Source of the DNA: Pythium myriotylum
Taxonomy: Eukaryota; Oomycota; Peronosporomycetes; Pythiales; Pythiaceae
NCBI GenBank assembly: GCA_023091665.1
Contig: JALJCQ010000031.1
Span: forward strand, 248,001-312,000
Direction: 5' to 3'
DNA: 64,000 nucleotides
Positions 10,104-19,195 of the stretch are shown here, piece after piece; the stretch's first letter is position 1, and every line of letters begins with the position of its first letter. The notes under the pieces are model-generated. The model was not told the origin of the DNA. It was given only the letters and a program-made list of their open reading frames with translations, and searched no databases. Position numbers and translations under genes: made by a program.

Positions 10104-10607
10104 CTAACCGGCGAGCTGGACGTGCGTGGGCGGTGAGCTGTGGTGAGGGGGTACGACGGCGCGGACGGCCGTGTGTGTGCGACAGTACGGTAACGGTGCA
10201 CGATGGGATTGTTGTGGGGAAGGATATTACTTCAAAGTAGTGTATGCAGCTCTGTACTGTACGATGCGTTTTCGTGGCGGGCTGGATGGTGTGACTAGGT
10301 CTGTCGTGGAAAGGTCCACGCCACGACGGATCGTCTTCTCACGGTCGAGAGAAAACCGTACACCTTGCCTGCGCTTCCTGCTCTCCCCTGTTTTCCTTGA
10401 TTCGTGCTTCCTTCGTGCTTTCGTGCGTTCCTGCTTGCCAGCGAACAGGGACGGGAGAGGATTACTGTCGGGAGGATTGCCATTATCGTGAGGGACCCTT
10501 CTAGTTTGACGGCGTGGTTTGGACTTGGGTGCATACTGAAGTCGAGTGTGCGAGTTGTACTGGTTTGGTGCGTGGTGGGTGGAACGGACTGTCCGAGTGG
10601 CCTGGCT

Positions 10608-11613
10608 TCGTAAGTTCAAGTTGCGTGACTCTTTCTAACATCTGTCGAGTTTGAAGATACTGTACGCATCAAACAGAGCAGTTGATGCTGATCCTAAGAC
10701 AGTGGACCTGGGTCTCCTGTGGTGACTAATCTGAATAAATACACTATTCATGAACAACCATCGGTCATACAAATAAAGAGCAATGAGACCCGCGATTCTG
10801 CTTTGGTGTGACTATGAGAGTAATGAACATTGTTTACGAATTGTTAGCTTTGCAGGTTCCTACGAGCATTGGACGCTCTGAGTAAAGTAAGAGTAGTGTG
10901 CAAAGTGGGTACTAGTGATGCAGTTTTGGCTGAGTCGTAGATCCTACAGTTACCTCCGCCTTGATCAACGGATTTCTATAGCATCACTTCATTTGTGCGG
11001 AGGAAAAAAGTTTCTCCTTCATCATCCCGTTATGCATGAGCCAGGAGATGCACATCAACGAGCACGATACATTCACGATAAGTCCCCCAGAGGCAAAAAG
11101 CGAGAAAACGGCGTCATATCCGGCCAATGGATGATCTTGGGGCTTTCGTGCCATCTTTGTTTGGACCTTGAACAGATCCAATTGAAGGACCGATTTGAGT
11201 GACGGAGGTCGTGCAAGGAGTAAGTTTAGTCACAAAGAGGGACCGCAAGCCTTCCAACACGAGGGTCAACCCGTCTAGTCGTCAAAACTGATAATGGGTC
11301 CCACTCTCCCAGGTCTCATCTGTTTGACTGGTCGACGCGAGAACAGTCCCACATTTTCAAGCATGTCGCATTTTGTTGTATGTTGGGTGAGTACCCGTAC
11401 TGTACCCTTATAGCTATGTCTAGGTTGTCAGCGGTTGAGCAGGACCGGAAATGGGGAGGCTCTCCTCCGCCATTCTTGATCTATCCATCTCAGAAATAAT
11501 ACCCGAACTATACATATTTTGCTCAGAATCTATTCTCACCGAGGGGAGCTGTATGAAGACCGTATGGAACTCGATACCAGACCGTCCCCCAAGTCCGACG
11601 GTCCAGCTGACAT
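10608..11613. other. Spacer (loop) of the first palindrome
   Basis: About 1.0 kb of AT-richer sequence separates the two innermost, divergently transcribed IDO units and is not repeated in the arms. From about 11580 inward the right inner unit still matches the outer units, whereas the left inner unit stops at 10607, so the left side is trimmed. No coding gene is supported. Confidence 0.6.
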
Positions 11614-12117
11614 AGCCAGGTCGCTCGGACAGTCCGTTCCACCCACCACGCACCAAACCAGTACAACTCGCACACTCGACTTCAGTATACACCCAAGTCC
11701 AAACCACGCCGTCAAACTAGAAGGGTCCCTCACGATAATGGCAATCCTCCCGACAGTAATCCTCTCCCGTCCCTGTTCGCTGGCAAGCAGGAACGCACGA
11801 AAGCACGAAGGAAGCACGAATCAAGGAAAACAGGGGAGAGCAGGAAGCGCAGGCAAGGTGTACGGTTTTCTCTCGACCGCGAGAAGATGATCCGTCGTGG
11901 CGTGGACCTTTCCACGACAGACCTAGTCACACCATCCAGCCCGCCACGAAAACGCATCGTACAGTACAGAGCTGCATACACTACTTTGAAGTAATATCCT
12001 TCCCCACAACAATCCCATCGTGCACCGTTACCGTACTGTCGCACACACACGGCCGTCCGCGCCGTCGTACCCCCTCACCACAGCTCACCGCCCACGCACG
12101 TCCAGCTCGCCGGTTAG

Positions 12118-12180
12118 GACTCTCTGCTCACGACTCTCTGCTCACTACTCGCTGCTCACCGCTCACTCCACAACTTGCGC
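12118..12180 (+). promoter_or_regulatory. Repeated initiator-like array upstream of IDO copy 3
   Basis: Two adjacent GACTCTCTGCTCAC units are followed by CTACTCGCTGCTCACC and GCTCACTCC with ACAACTTGC. The terminal TCACTCC at 12163 lies 94 nt before the ATG. Confidence 0.42.
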
Positions 12181-12256
12181 CCGACCAGCAAGACACGGCC
12201 CACCGTCCTCACACAGCCCACCACCCACAACCCACCCACCGACCAACTCCATTCCA

Positions 12257-13396
12257 ATGGTCCAGCTCGCTTCCATCCTCGCCACGGCGATCCTCGCTGT
12301 CGCCGGCACCACGCTCGCCCACCCCGGAGAGGCCCACCACCAGCGCTCGCTCGCCGAGATCGAAGCCGAAAACCAATTCAACGCCCACGCGCACCGATCG
12401 CTCGCCGCCTGCGCCAACAAGCCCCACTTCCGCGAACTCCAGGAACGTGCCGCCGCACGACGACTCGAGACCATCCAGTCCATCCACGAACAGCGTCGCC
12501 GCCTCTCGGTCGCCGACGTGCTCAACAAGAAACACAAGACGGCGCTCTCGTGCGTGACGCCCAACAACTACGACAAGGTGGCGCTCTTTGGATCCACGCC
12601 CAAGTGCGTTCTGTACCCGGAGGTCACGCAGGGTCCGTACTACGTCAAGGGCGAGTACATCCGTAACGATGCACGCGAGAACCAGCCCGGCATCGACTTG
12701 TACACGCTGATCCAGTTCATCGACATCAACACGTGTACCGCCGTGCCCAACTACTACATCGACTTCTGGGGTGCCAACTCCACGGGCGTCTACTCGGGCG
12801 TTCTCGGCTACGGCAACGGCGATGACCGCGACATCTCCAACTACAACACGACCTTTATGCGTGCCTTGGCGCCGACCGACAAGGACGGTCTCGTGCAGTT
12901 CATCACCAAGTACCCGGGTCACTACACCTCGCGGACGCACCACCTGCACATCGTGGCTTCCCACGGCGGCAAGGTGCTACAGAACAACACGTACGTCGGT
13001 GGCGGTGTCGCGAGCGTCGGACAGGTCTACTTCGACCAAGACCTGTCGCTCGAGGTGCTCAAGACCTCCCCGTACAACACCAACAAGCAGGTGCTCACCA
13101 AGAACGACGAGGATCCGTACCTGCCAGCGACGTCCAACGCGGGATTTGACCCCGTGCTCGAGTACGCGCTGCTCGGCGACACCGTCGAGGCTGGTGTGTT
13201 CTCGTGGATCTCGATTGGTATCAACGCGACTCAGTCCCGCGAAGTGAAGCCGTCGATGCTGTGGACGAGCACGGGCGGTAAGGTGAACCCGTCGTTCACG
13301 AACGCGGATATGGAGCTGCCGGGCCAGACGCCTCCGCCGCAGTACGCGAACCCGCCGACCGCGACGCCGGCCACGACTCCGTCGGCCGCGCTCTAA
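12257..13396 (+). CDS. Secreted intradiol dioxygenase, copy 3
   Basis: Mirror of copy 2 with the same predicted 379-residue protein. It is the inner gene of the right arm, so copies 2 and 3 are divergent across the 1.0 kb spacer and could share regulatory input from it. A single-base difference in the 3' flank (CTTGTC against CATGTC near 13464) distinguishes this copy from the other three. The stop (TAA) is followed by the GTCGGCCGC segment common to all four units. Confidence 0.9.
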   Translation: MVQLASILATAILAVAGTTLAHPGEAHHQRSLAEIEAENQFNAHAHRSLAACANKPHFRELQERAAARRLETIQSIHEQRRRLSVADVLNKKHKTALSCVTPNNYDKVALFGSTPKCVLYPEVTQGPYYVKGEYIRNDARENQPGIDLYTLIQFIDINTCTAVPNYYIDFWGANSTGVYSGVLGYGNGDDRDISNYNTTFMRALAPTDKDGLVQFITKYPGHYTSRTHHLHIVASHGGKVLQNNTYVGGGVASVGQVYFDQDLSLEVLKTSPYNTNKQVLTKNDEDPYLPATSNAGFDPVLEYALLGDTVEAGVFSWISIGINATQSREVKPSMLWTSTGGKVNPSFTNADMELPGQTPPPQYANPPTATPATTPSAAL

Positions 13397-13769
13397 GAGT
13401 CTCGACTCGGTCGGCCGCATTGTAACACCCTTCGTGCCGTGGCTCAAGGATGGTTGGGAAGACAAGACAAGAGAAGACAAGAAATGAGAAGAGAGGAGAA
13501 GAGAAGAAAGGTTGACAGGAAGGACCCTCGTCTGAATGCATACAGTACACGATCATTTATGGATATGCTTGGTGGGCGTAGAGACTTTAGGTCTGGGTCT
13601 GGCTCTGGGTCTGGCTCGGGTACAGGATAGGAGTCTCGAACTTGCTACACGCAGACAACAAATCCTCAGCTACAGTCGGGTCGGCCGTGGGTATTCATGT
13701 TTGGCTAGAAATCTGTAGTTGGTCTGGTCACCCGCCGTGTGGTAGGGCGAGACGACGAGGGTGGACGCT

Positions 13770-15230
13770 TGCGATGGCTACATCTACGAACATGCGATCT
13801 GCTGTGTCGACTAGCGGTGCCACATGTTGTGCTTCTCATACTCTTTGTAACTTGTTGACAGCCTTCTCGCACCTCACGCGATCATGCTCAAAAGACTTTG
13901 TCATCACCAAGCAAATCCATCCACACTAGAATCTCGAATCAGCCTGGGATGCGCGGGCACACCACGAGCGATGCAAGCGAAGTCCATCGATTCTACCTCC
14001 CTCTAACCTATTAGACCTTGCAACATGAAGTCAAGAGACTTGACTTGCACCAACTCGTGCCAACCATTCTCCTTTTTGTGCGCGTTTGTTTTAAGAGCCA
14101 AAGTCTTGTTCGAAGATCCAGGGTGCTCGTCCTTCCGGATTAATCCGAGGACACGCGTGGATTACGCCAACGCGCAAGGTCTGCGCCAGCACACGAAAAT
14201 ATTGACGCCAGTTCAGTCTCAGGTATCACTAGACAAAACACTCTCCTGGCACCCTACAAAACAATAGGTACTTGCAGAAGCATCCCCGTGTCCCATGTTG
14301 ACCCGATGTTTCAAGATCCCGGTGGTCTTGAATAGTGACCAAACCGTCCATCGATTGTCTGTCCCATCGGGTGGGATCATCACGGCATGTCATCCGTCGT
14401 CATTCCCGTCTATAATATCTGCATGTGTTTGTCAAGTGTTTCCGCACTCACCCAACACCTGCACTATTATAGCATGGATCACTCAGTATTCGTTAGAGCT
14501 TTCGCAGCAAAGGCAGCAAAGGATCACTCAGTATTCGTGATCATGTAGTTCCGGAGTGCCAGTCCAGATCCCTCGCCGTGAATGGGAGCATTGAATCGAC
14601 GATGAGAGGCGTCCAGAAGCCCATACATGTAGATAGCTACTAAGGAATGGCGGGTAGAGTGGGCGATCGGCGCGATTCGTATATACCCCGCGATCCACTA
14701 CTCGTGCCAAAGCCATCTGGTTGGATTCTCGGTAGCTGTGGCTAATGATATCGTCTTGAGATCCCGTTCCAATTCGATGAGTATCAGTGAGCTCCTTGGC
14801 CAGCACCCTCGGATGTGTCCGAGAGTGGCCACTGGTTCGACTCGTAAACGCTGCTGTAACACACGATATGGTGAACTTCCTTGACAGGCAAGTACTGTAC
14901 TGCACTGTACGTACATGTACTACTTGTATGAAGTCCGCCTATCCAGCAGCTGGAAGTCGTCGTTGACTCATCTCCACAGATTAGTCACCACGAGGGACCA
15001 CACGGTCTTAGTGCGAAATGATCAACACGACCATCGCCCTTCCCCAAGAACAGACTTCGCATCCCACCTCTCAAGACCATGCAAATCGTGGAGCAGGAGA
15101 GACTACATACAATACGCACAGTACTGCAGTGGATTCCCAACCATTTCAATCATGTCACATGTACGATTGCACTTGAATCGTTGACACATCCCCGGGGGAG
15201 TGGTGCTGGGTGGCTTGCACCCAATAGAAG
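13770..15230. other. Spacer between tandem IDO units, right arm
   Basis: Mirror of the left-arm spacer. No gene recognised. Confidence 0.5.
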
Positions 15231-15767
15231 CCCGTCCCCCTGGTCCGATGGTCCAGCTGACATAGCCAGGTCGCTCGGACAGTCCGTTCCACCCACCACG
15301 CACCAAACCAGTACAACTCGCACACTCGACTTCAGTATGCACCCAAGTCCAAACCACGCCGTCAAACTAGAAGGGTCCCTCACGATAATGGCAATCCTCC
15401 CGACAGTAATCCTCTCCCGTCCCTGTTCGCTGGCAAGCAGGAACGCACGAAAGCACGAAGGAAGCACGAATCAAGGAAAACAGGGGAGAGCAGGAAGCGC
15501 AGGCAAGGTGTACGGTTTTCTCTCGACCGTGAGAAGACGATCCGTCGTGGCGTGGACCTTTCCACGACAGACCTAGTCACACCATCCAGCCCGCCACGAA
15601 AACGCATCGTACAGTACAGAGCTGCATACACTACTTTGAAGTAATATCCTTCCCCACAACAATCCCATCGTGCACCGTTACCGTACTGTCGCACACACAC
15701 GGCCGTCCGCGCCGTCGTACCCCCTCACCACAGCTCACCGCCCACGCACGTCCAGCTCGCCGGTTAG

Positions 15768-15830
15768 GACTCTCTGCTCACGACTCTCTGCTCACTACTC
15801 GCTGCTCACCGCTCACTCCACAACTTGCGC
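15768..15830 (+). promoter_or_regulatory. Repeated initiator-like array upstream of IDO copy 4
   Basis: Fourth copy of the array, in the outer unit of the right arm, with the terminal TCACTCC at 15813. Confidence 0.4.
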
Positions 15831-15905
15831 CCGACCAGCAAGACACGGCCCACCGTCCTCACACAGCCCACCACCCACAACCCACCACCGACCAACTCCA
15901 TTCCA

Positions 15906-17045
15906 ATGGTCCAGCTCGCTTCCATCCTCGCCACGGCGATCCTCGCTGTCGCCGGCACCACGCTCGCCCACCCCGGAGAGGCCCACCACCAGCGCTCGCT
16001 CGCCGAGATCGAAGCCGAAAACCAATTCAACGCCCACGCGCACCGATCGCTCGCCGCCTGCGCCAACAAGCCCCACTTCCGCGAACTCCAGGAACGTGCC
16101 GCCGCACGACGACTCGAGACCATCCAGTCCATCCACGAACAGCGTCGCCGCCTCTCGGTCGCCGACGTGCTCAACAAGAAACACAAGACGGCGCTCTCGT
16201 GCGTGACGCCCAACAACTACGACAAGGTGGCGCTCTTTGGATCCACGCCCAAGTGCGTTCTGTACCCGGAGGTCACGCAGGGTCCGTACTACGTCAAGGG
16301 CGAGTACATCCGTAACGATGCACGCGAGAACCAGCCCGGCATCGACTTGTACACGCTGATCCAGTTCATCGACATCAACACGTGTACCGCCGTGCCCAAC
16401 TACTACATCGACTTCTGGGGTGCCAACTCCACGGGCGTCTACTCGGGCGTTCTCGGCTACGGCAACGGCGATGACCGCGACATCTCCAACTACAACACGA
16501 CCTTTATGCGTGCCTTGGCGCCGACCGACAAGGACGGTCTCGTGCAGTTCATCACCAAGTACCCGGGTCACTACACCTCGCGGACGCACCACCTGCACAT
16601 CGTGGCTTCCCACGGCGGCAAGGTGCTACAGAACAACACGTACGTCGGTGGCGGTGTCGCGAGCGTCGGACAGGTCTACTTCGACCAAGACCTGTCGCTC
16701 GAGGTGCTCAAGACCTCCCCGTACAACACCAACAAGCAGGTGCTCACCAAGAACGACGAGGATCCGTACCTGCCAGCGACGTCCAACGCGGGATTTGACC
16801 CCGTGCTCGAGTACGCGCTGCTCGGCGACACCGTCGAGGCTGGTGTGTTCTCGTGGATCTCGATTGGTATCAACGCGACTCAGTCCCGCGAAGTGAAGCC
16901 GTCGATGCTGTGGACGAGCACGGGCGGTAAGGTGAACCCGTCGTTCACGAACGCGGATATGGAGCTGCCGGGCCAGACGCCTCCGCCGCAGTACGCGAAC
17001 CCGCCGACCGCGACGCCGGCCACGACTCCGTCGGCCGCGCTCTAA
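15906..17045 (+). CDS. Secreted intradiol dioxygenase, copy 4
   Basis: Outer gene of the right arm and mirror of copy 1, with the same 379-residue prediction. Its leader lacks the extra G, like copy 1. This pairs outer with outer and inner with inner, so the tandem duplication came before the inversion or has been kept in register by gene conversion. Downstream lies a short 6/12-base repeat of CTGGGT/CTGGCT (about 17241-17266) that occurs after all four copies. Confidence 0.9.
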   Translation: MVQLASILATAILAVAGTTLAHPGEAHHQRSLAEIEAENQFNAHAHRSLAACANKPHFRELQERAAARRLETIQSIHEQRRRLSVADVLNKKHKTALSCVTPNNYDKVALFGSTPKCVLYPEVTQGPYYVKGEYIRNDARENQPGIDLYTLIQFIDINTCTAVPNYYIDFWGANSTGVYSGVLGYGNGDDRDISNYNTTFMRALAPTDKDGLVQFITKYPGHYTSRTHHLHIVASHGGKVLQNNTYVGGGVASVGQVYFDQDLSLEVLKTSPYNTNKQVLTKNDEDPYLPATSNAGFDPVLEYALLGDTVEAGVFSWISIGINATQSREVKPSMLWTSTGGKVNPSFTNADMELPGQTPPPQYANPPTATPATTPSAAL

Positions 17046-17384
17046 GAGTCTCGACTCGGTCGGCCGCATTGTAACACCCTTCGTGCCGTGGCTCAAGGAT
17101 GGTTGGGAAGACATGACAAGAGAAGACAAGAAATGAGAAGAGAGGAGAAGAGAAGAAAGGTTGACAGGAAGGACCCTCGTCTGAATGCATACAGTACACG
17201 ATCATTTATGGATATGCTTGGTGGGCGTAGAGACTTTAGGTCTGGGTCTGGCTCTGGGTCTGGCTCGGGTACAGGATAGGAGTCTCGAACTTGCTACACG
17301 CAGACAACAAATCCTCAGCTACAGTCGGGTCGGCCGTGGGTATTCATGTTTGGCTAGAAATCTGTAGTTGGTCTGGTCACCCGC

Positions 17385-18029
17385 CTTGTAGCAGGTGTGA
17401 TGGTGACAGATCGGCTTTTTTTTTTATAATTTCTCACGATAAGGTCGATCCTCGACTTATTCGACGATTTAACGGAGTAGTATTGAACTCAATAGACTTC
17501 ATTGACCTGAGCAATATAAAACTAGCTCCAACTTGTTCCCTACACCCACTGTTCTAGCTGCTTACGTTATAGCTAGCAGTTCGCACGACGTGACTTGCCC
17601 CGCACCAAGTGCCATATGGCGTGCATACTTCGGTCATAGTTGTCAAGTCATTGATGTGTTGCATTGAACTTTGCGTCTCAACGGTGAAAATCAATGTACC
17701 ACACTCGACTCCAAGTTTGGAAGGTTTTCAATTACGCATAAAAGTCTACGCAGCTTGGATTCGTGTTAATTGTTCCCTGCTCACTCGTTTCTCTATGAAC
17801 AGACTAACTCTTCTCTTCAGATAAAGCGCCGCACGAAATTGAAATCAAACAGTTAGGATCAGAAGATTATCACCTAAAGACAGTTGCTAACCCAAACTAA
17901 CTACGTCAGTGAAGTTGAAGTTGCTGGATCTTCCGTCAACAAATCCGCTGTGTGGACAGTACTGTCCATCGCAATCTCCTACGCAATCGTCGATCGCGGG
18001 AAAACCGATCAGAAAAGCTCTTCAACGCT
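17385..18029. other. Intergenic between IR1 and IDO copy 5
   Basis: AT-rich junction DNA with a poly-T run at 17417-17425. It contains a copy of the dispersed motif GAACTCAATAGACTTCA (17484-17500). From about 17925 it resembles the 3' flank of the copy-7/8 type dioxygenases (CGTCAACAAATCC). No gene is supported. Confidence 0.5.
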
Positions 18030-19127
18030 TTACGCGTTTGTCGTCTGTGTCTGGGGCGGGAACTTGATGCCCATGTCCAGAAAGGTGAAGTTCTGGTTCA
18101 CGAGACCACCTGAGTTCGTCCAGAACATGGACGGCTTGACGTCGCGCGAGGCGCTCGCGTTGATACCGATCGAGATCCATGAGAAGACGCCGTCCTCGAT
18201 GCTGTCGCCCAAAAGCGCGTACTCGAGCACAGGGTCAAAACCGGAGTCGACCACCTCCCGGAGGAACCGATCGTCCTTGTTGGTCGTGAGCGCCTGCTTG
18301 TTGGTGTTGTACGGCGCCATCTTGAACACCTCGCGCGAGAGCTCTTCGTCGAAGTACACTTGGCCGACGCTCGCGACGCCGGTGCCGCTGTACGTGTTGT
18401 TCTGCAGCCCCTTGCCGCCGTGTGAGACGAGAACGTGGAGGTGATGGGCACGGTCGATGTAATGACCAGGGTACTTGGTGAGGAACTGTACGAGGCCGTC
18501 CTTGTCGGTCGGCGCCAAACCACGCATGAAGGTCGTGTTCGTGTTGGTCGAGTCGCTCGGGTTTCCGTTGTCCGAGCCAATGACGCCGGAGTACACGCCC
18601 GTGGAGTTGGCTCCCCAGAAGTCGACGAAGTAGTTGTTCACTGGCTTGCAGGTGTTGATGTCGATGAACTGTAGGAGAGTGTAGAGGTCGATACCTGGTT
18701 GGTCCTCGCGAATGTCGTTGCGGATGTACTCGCCTCGGATGTAGTACGGCCCCTGCGTGAAATCAGGGAGCAAGACGCACTTGGGAGTCGAACCGAAGAG
18801 CGCGACCTTGTCGTAGTTGTGTGGGGTGACACACGAGAGCGCCGTCTTGTGTTTCTTGCTGGTGATGTCGGCGAGCGAGAGGCGGCGGCGCTGTTCGTGG
18901 ATCGACTGAATGGCGTCGAGACGACGAGCTGCCGTGCGCTCCTGGAGCTCGCGGAAGTGGGGCTGGTTGGCGCAGGCAGCAAGCGAGCGGTGAGCGGTGG
19001 CGTGGAACTGCTTCTGGGCTTCGATCTCCGCGAGCGAGCGCTCGTGGTTTCCACCCGGGTGGGCGAGCGTGGTGGTGCCGGCGATGGCGAGGATGGCGGT
19101 GGCGAAGATGGAGGCGAGCTGGACCAT
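18030..19127 (-). CDS. Secreted intradiol dioxygenase, copy 5
   Basis: 365 residues, of the shorter subgroup (also copies 7, 8, 10, 11) with TTTLAHPGG after the signal peptide and a short C-terminus (TQTTNA) instead of the Pro/Thr tail. Iron ligands are kept (GPYY, YPGHY at 223, HLH at 229/231). It is the most diverged of its subgroup: PDFTQ for PDVTQ, GHYID for GHYVG, KGLQN for KVLQN, MAPYN for VAPYN. It stands alone outside any palindrome, and so may approximate the pre-amplification state of this subgroup. Upstream sequence to about 19480 resembles that of copy 7. Confidence 0.89.
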   Translation of the reverse strand: MVQLASIFATAILAIAGTTTLAHPGGNHERSLAEIEAQKQFHATAHRSLAACANQPHFRELQERTAARRLDAIQSIHEQRRRLSLADITSKKHKTALSCVTPHNYDKVALFGSTPKCVLLPDFTQGPYYIRGEYIRNDIREDQPGIDLYTLLQFIDINTCKPVNNYFVDFWGANSTGVYSGVIGSDNGNPSDSTNTNTTFMRGLAPTDKDGLVQFLTKYPGHYIDRAHHLHVLVSHGGKGLQNNTYSGTGVASVGQVYFDEELSREVFKMAPYNTNKQALTTNKDDRFLREVVDSGFDPVLEYALLGDSIEDGVFSWISIGINASASRDVKPSMFWTNSGGLVNQNFTFLDMGIKFPPQTQTTNA

Positions 19128-19179
19128 CGGGGCGGTTGTGGTAGACGGTGTTGGTCTTGAGGAGTGTTGCTGGTGGAGA

Positions 19180-19195
19180 GCAAATTGCAGAGTGA
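19180..19195 (-). promoter_or_regulatory. INR/FPR core promoter of IDO copy 5
   Basis: On the minus strand, TCACTCT-GC-AATTTGC fits the oomycete initiator and flanking element consensus exactly, 53 nt before the ATG. Confidence 0.65.

Larger units (their letters stand above)
4837..10607. repeat. Left arm of 5.77 kb inverted repeat (IR1)
   Basis: Every landmark in this arm has a mirror in 11614-17384 at a constant coordinate sum of 22221 (for example IDO 5176-6315 with 15906-17045). No net insertion or deletion separates the arms over 5.77 kb. Scattered substitutions exist, for instance near 5025 and 17197. Each arm holds two direct copies of a roughly 2.15 kb IDO unit about 3.65 kb apart. 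Identity ends inside GTCCGAG/CCTGGCT at 10607 and next to ACCCGCC at the outer end. Confidence 0.93.
11614..17384. repeat. Right arm of 5.77 kb inverted repeat (IR1)
   Basis: Reverse complement of 4837-10607 at coordinate sum 22221. At its outer end the match stops at ACCCGCC and sequence with a T9 run and TATAA-like string follows. Confidence 0.93.

Noticed and set aside
8825..10201. Dioxygenase copies 2 and 3 starting 79 codons upstream of MVQL
   Set aside because: The extension runs through the leader and the initiator array, destroys the N-terminal signal peptide, and is out of frame in copies 1 and 4 because of a one-base difference.
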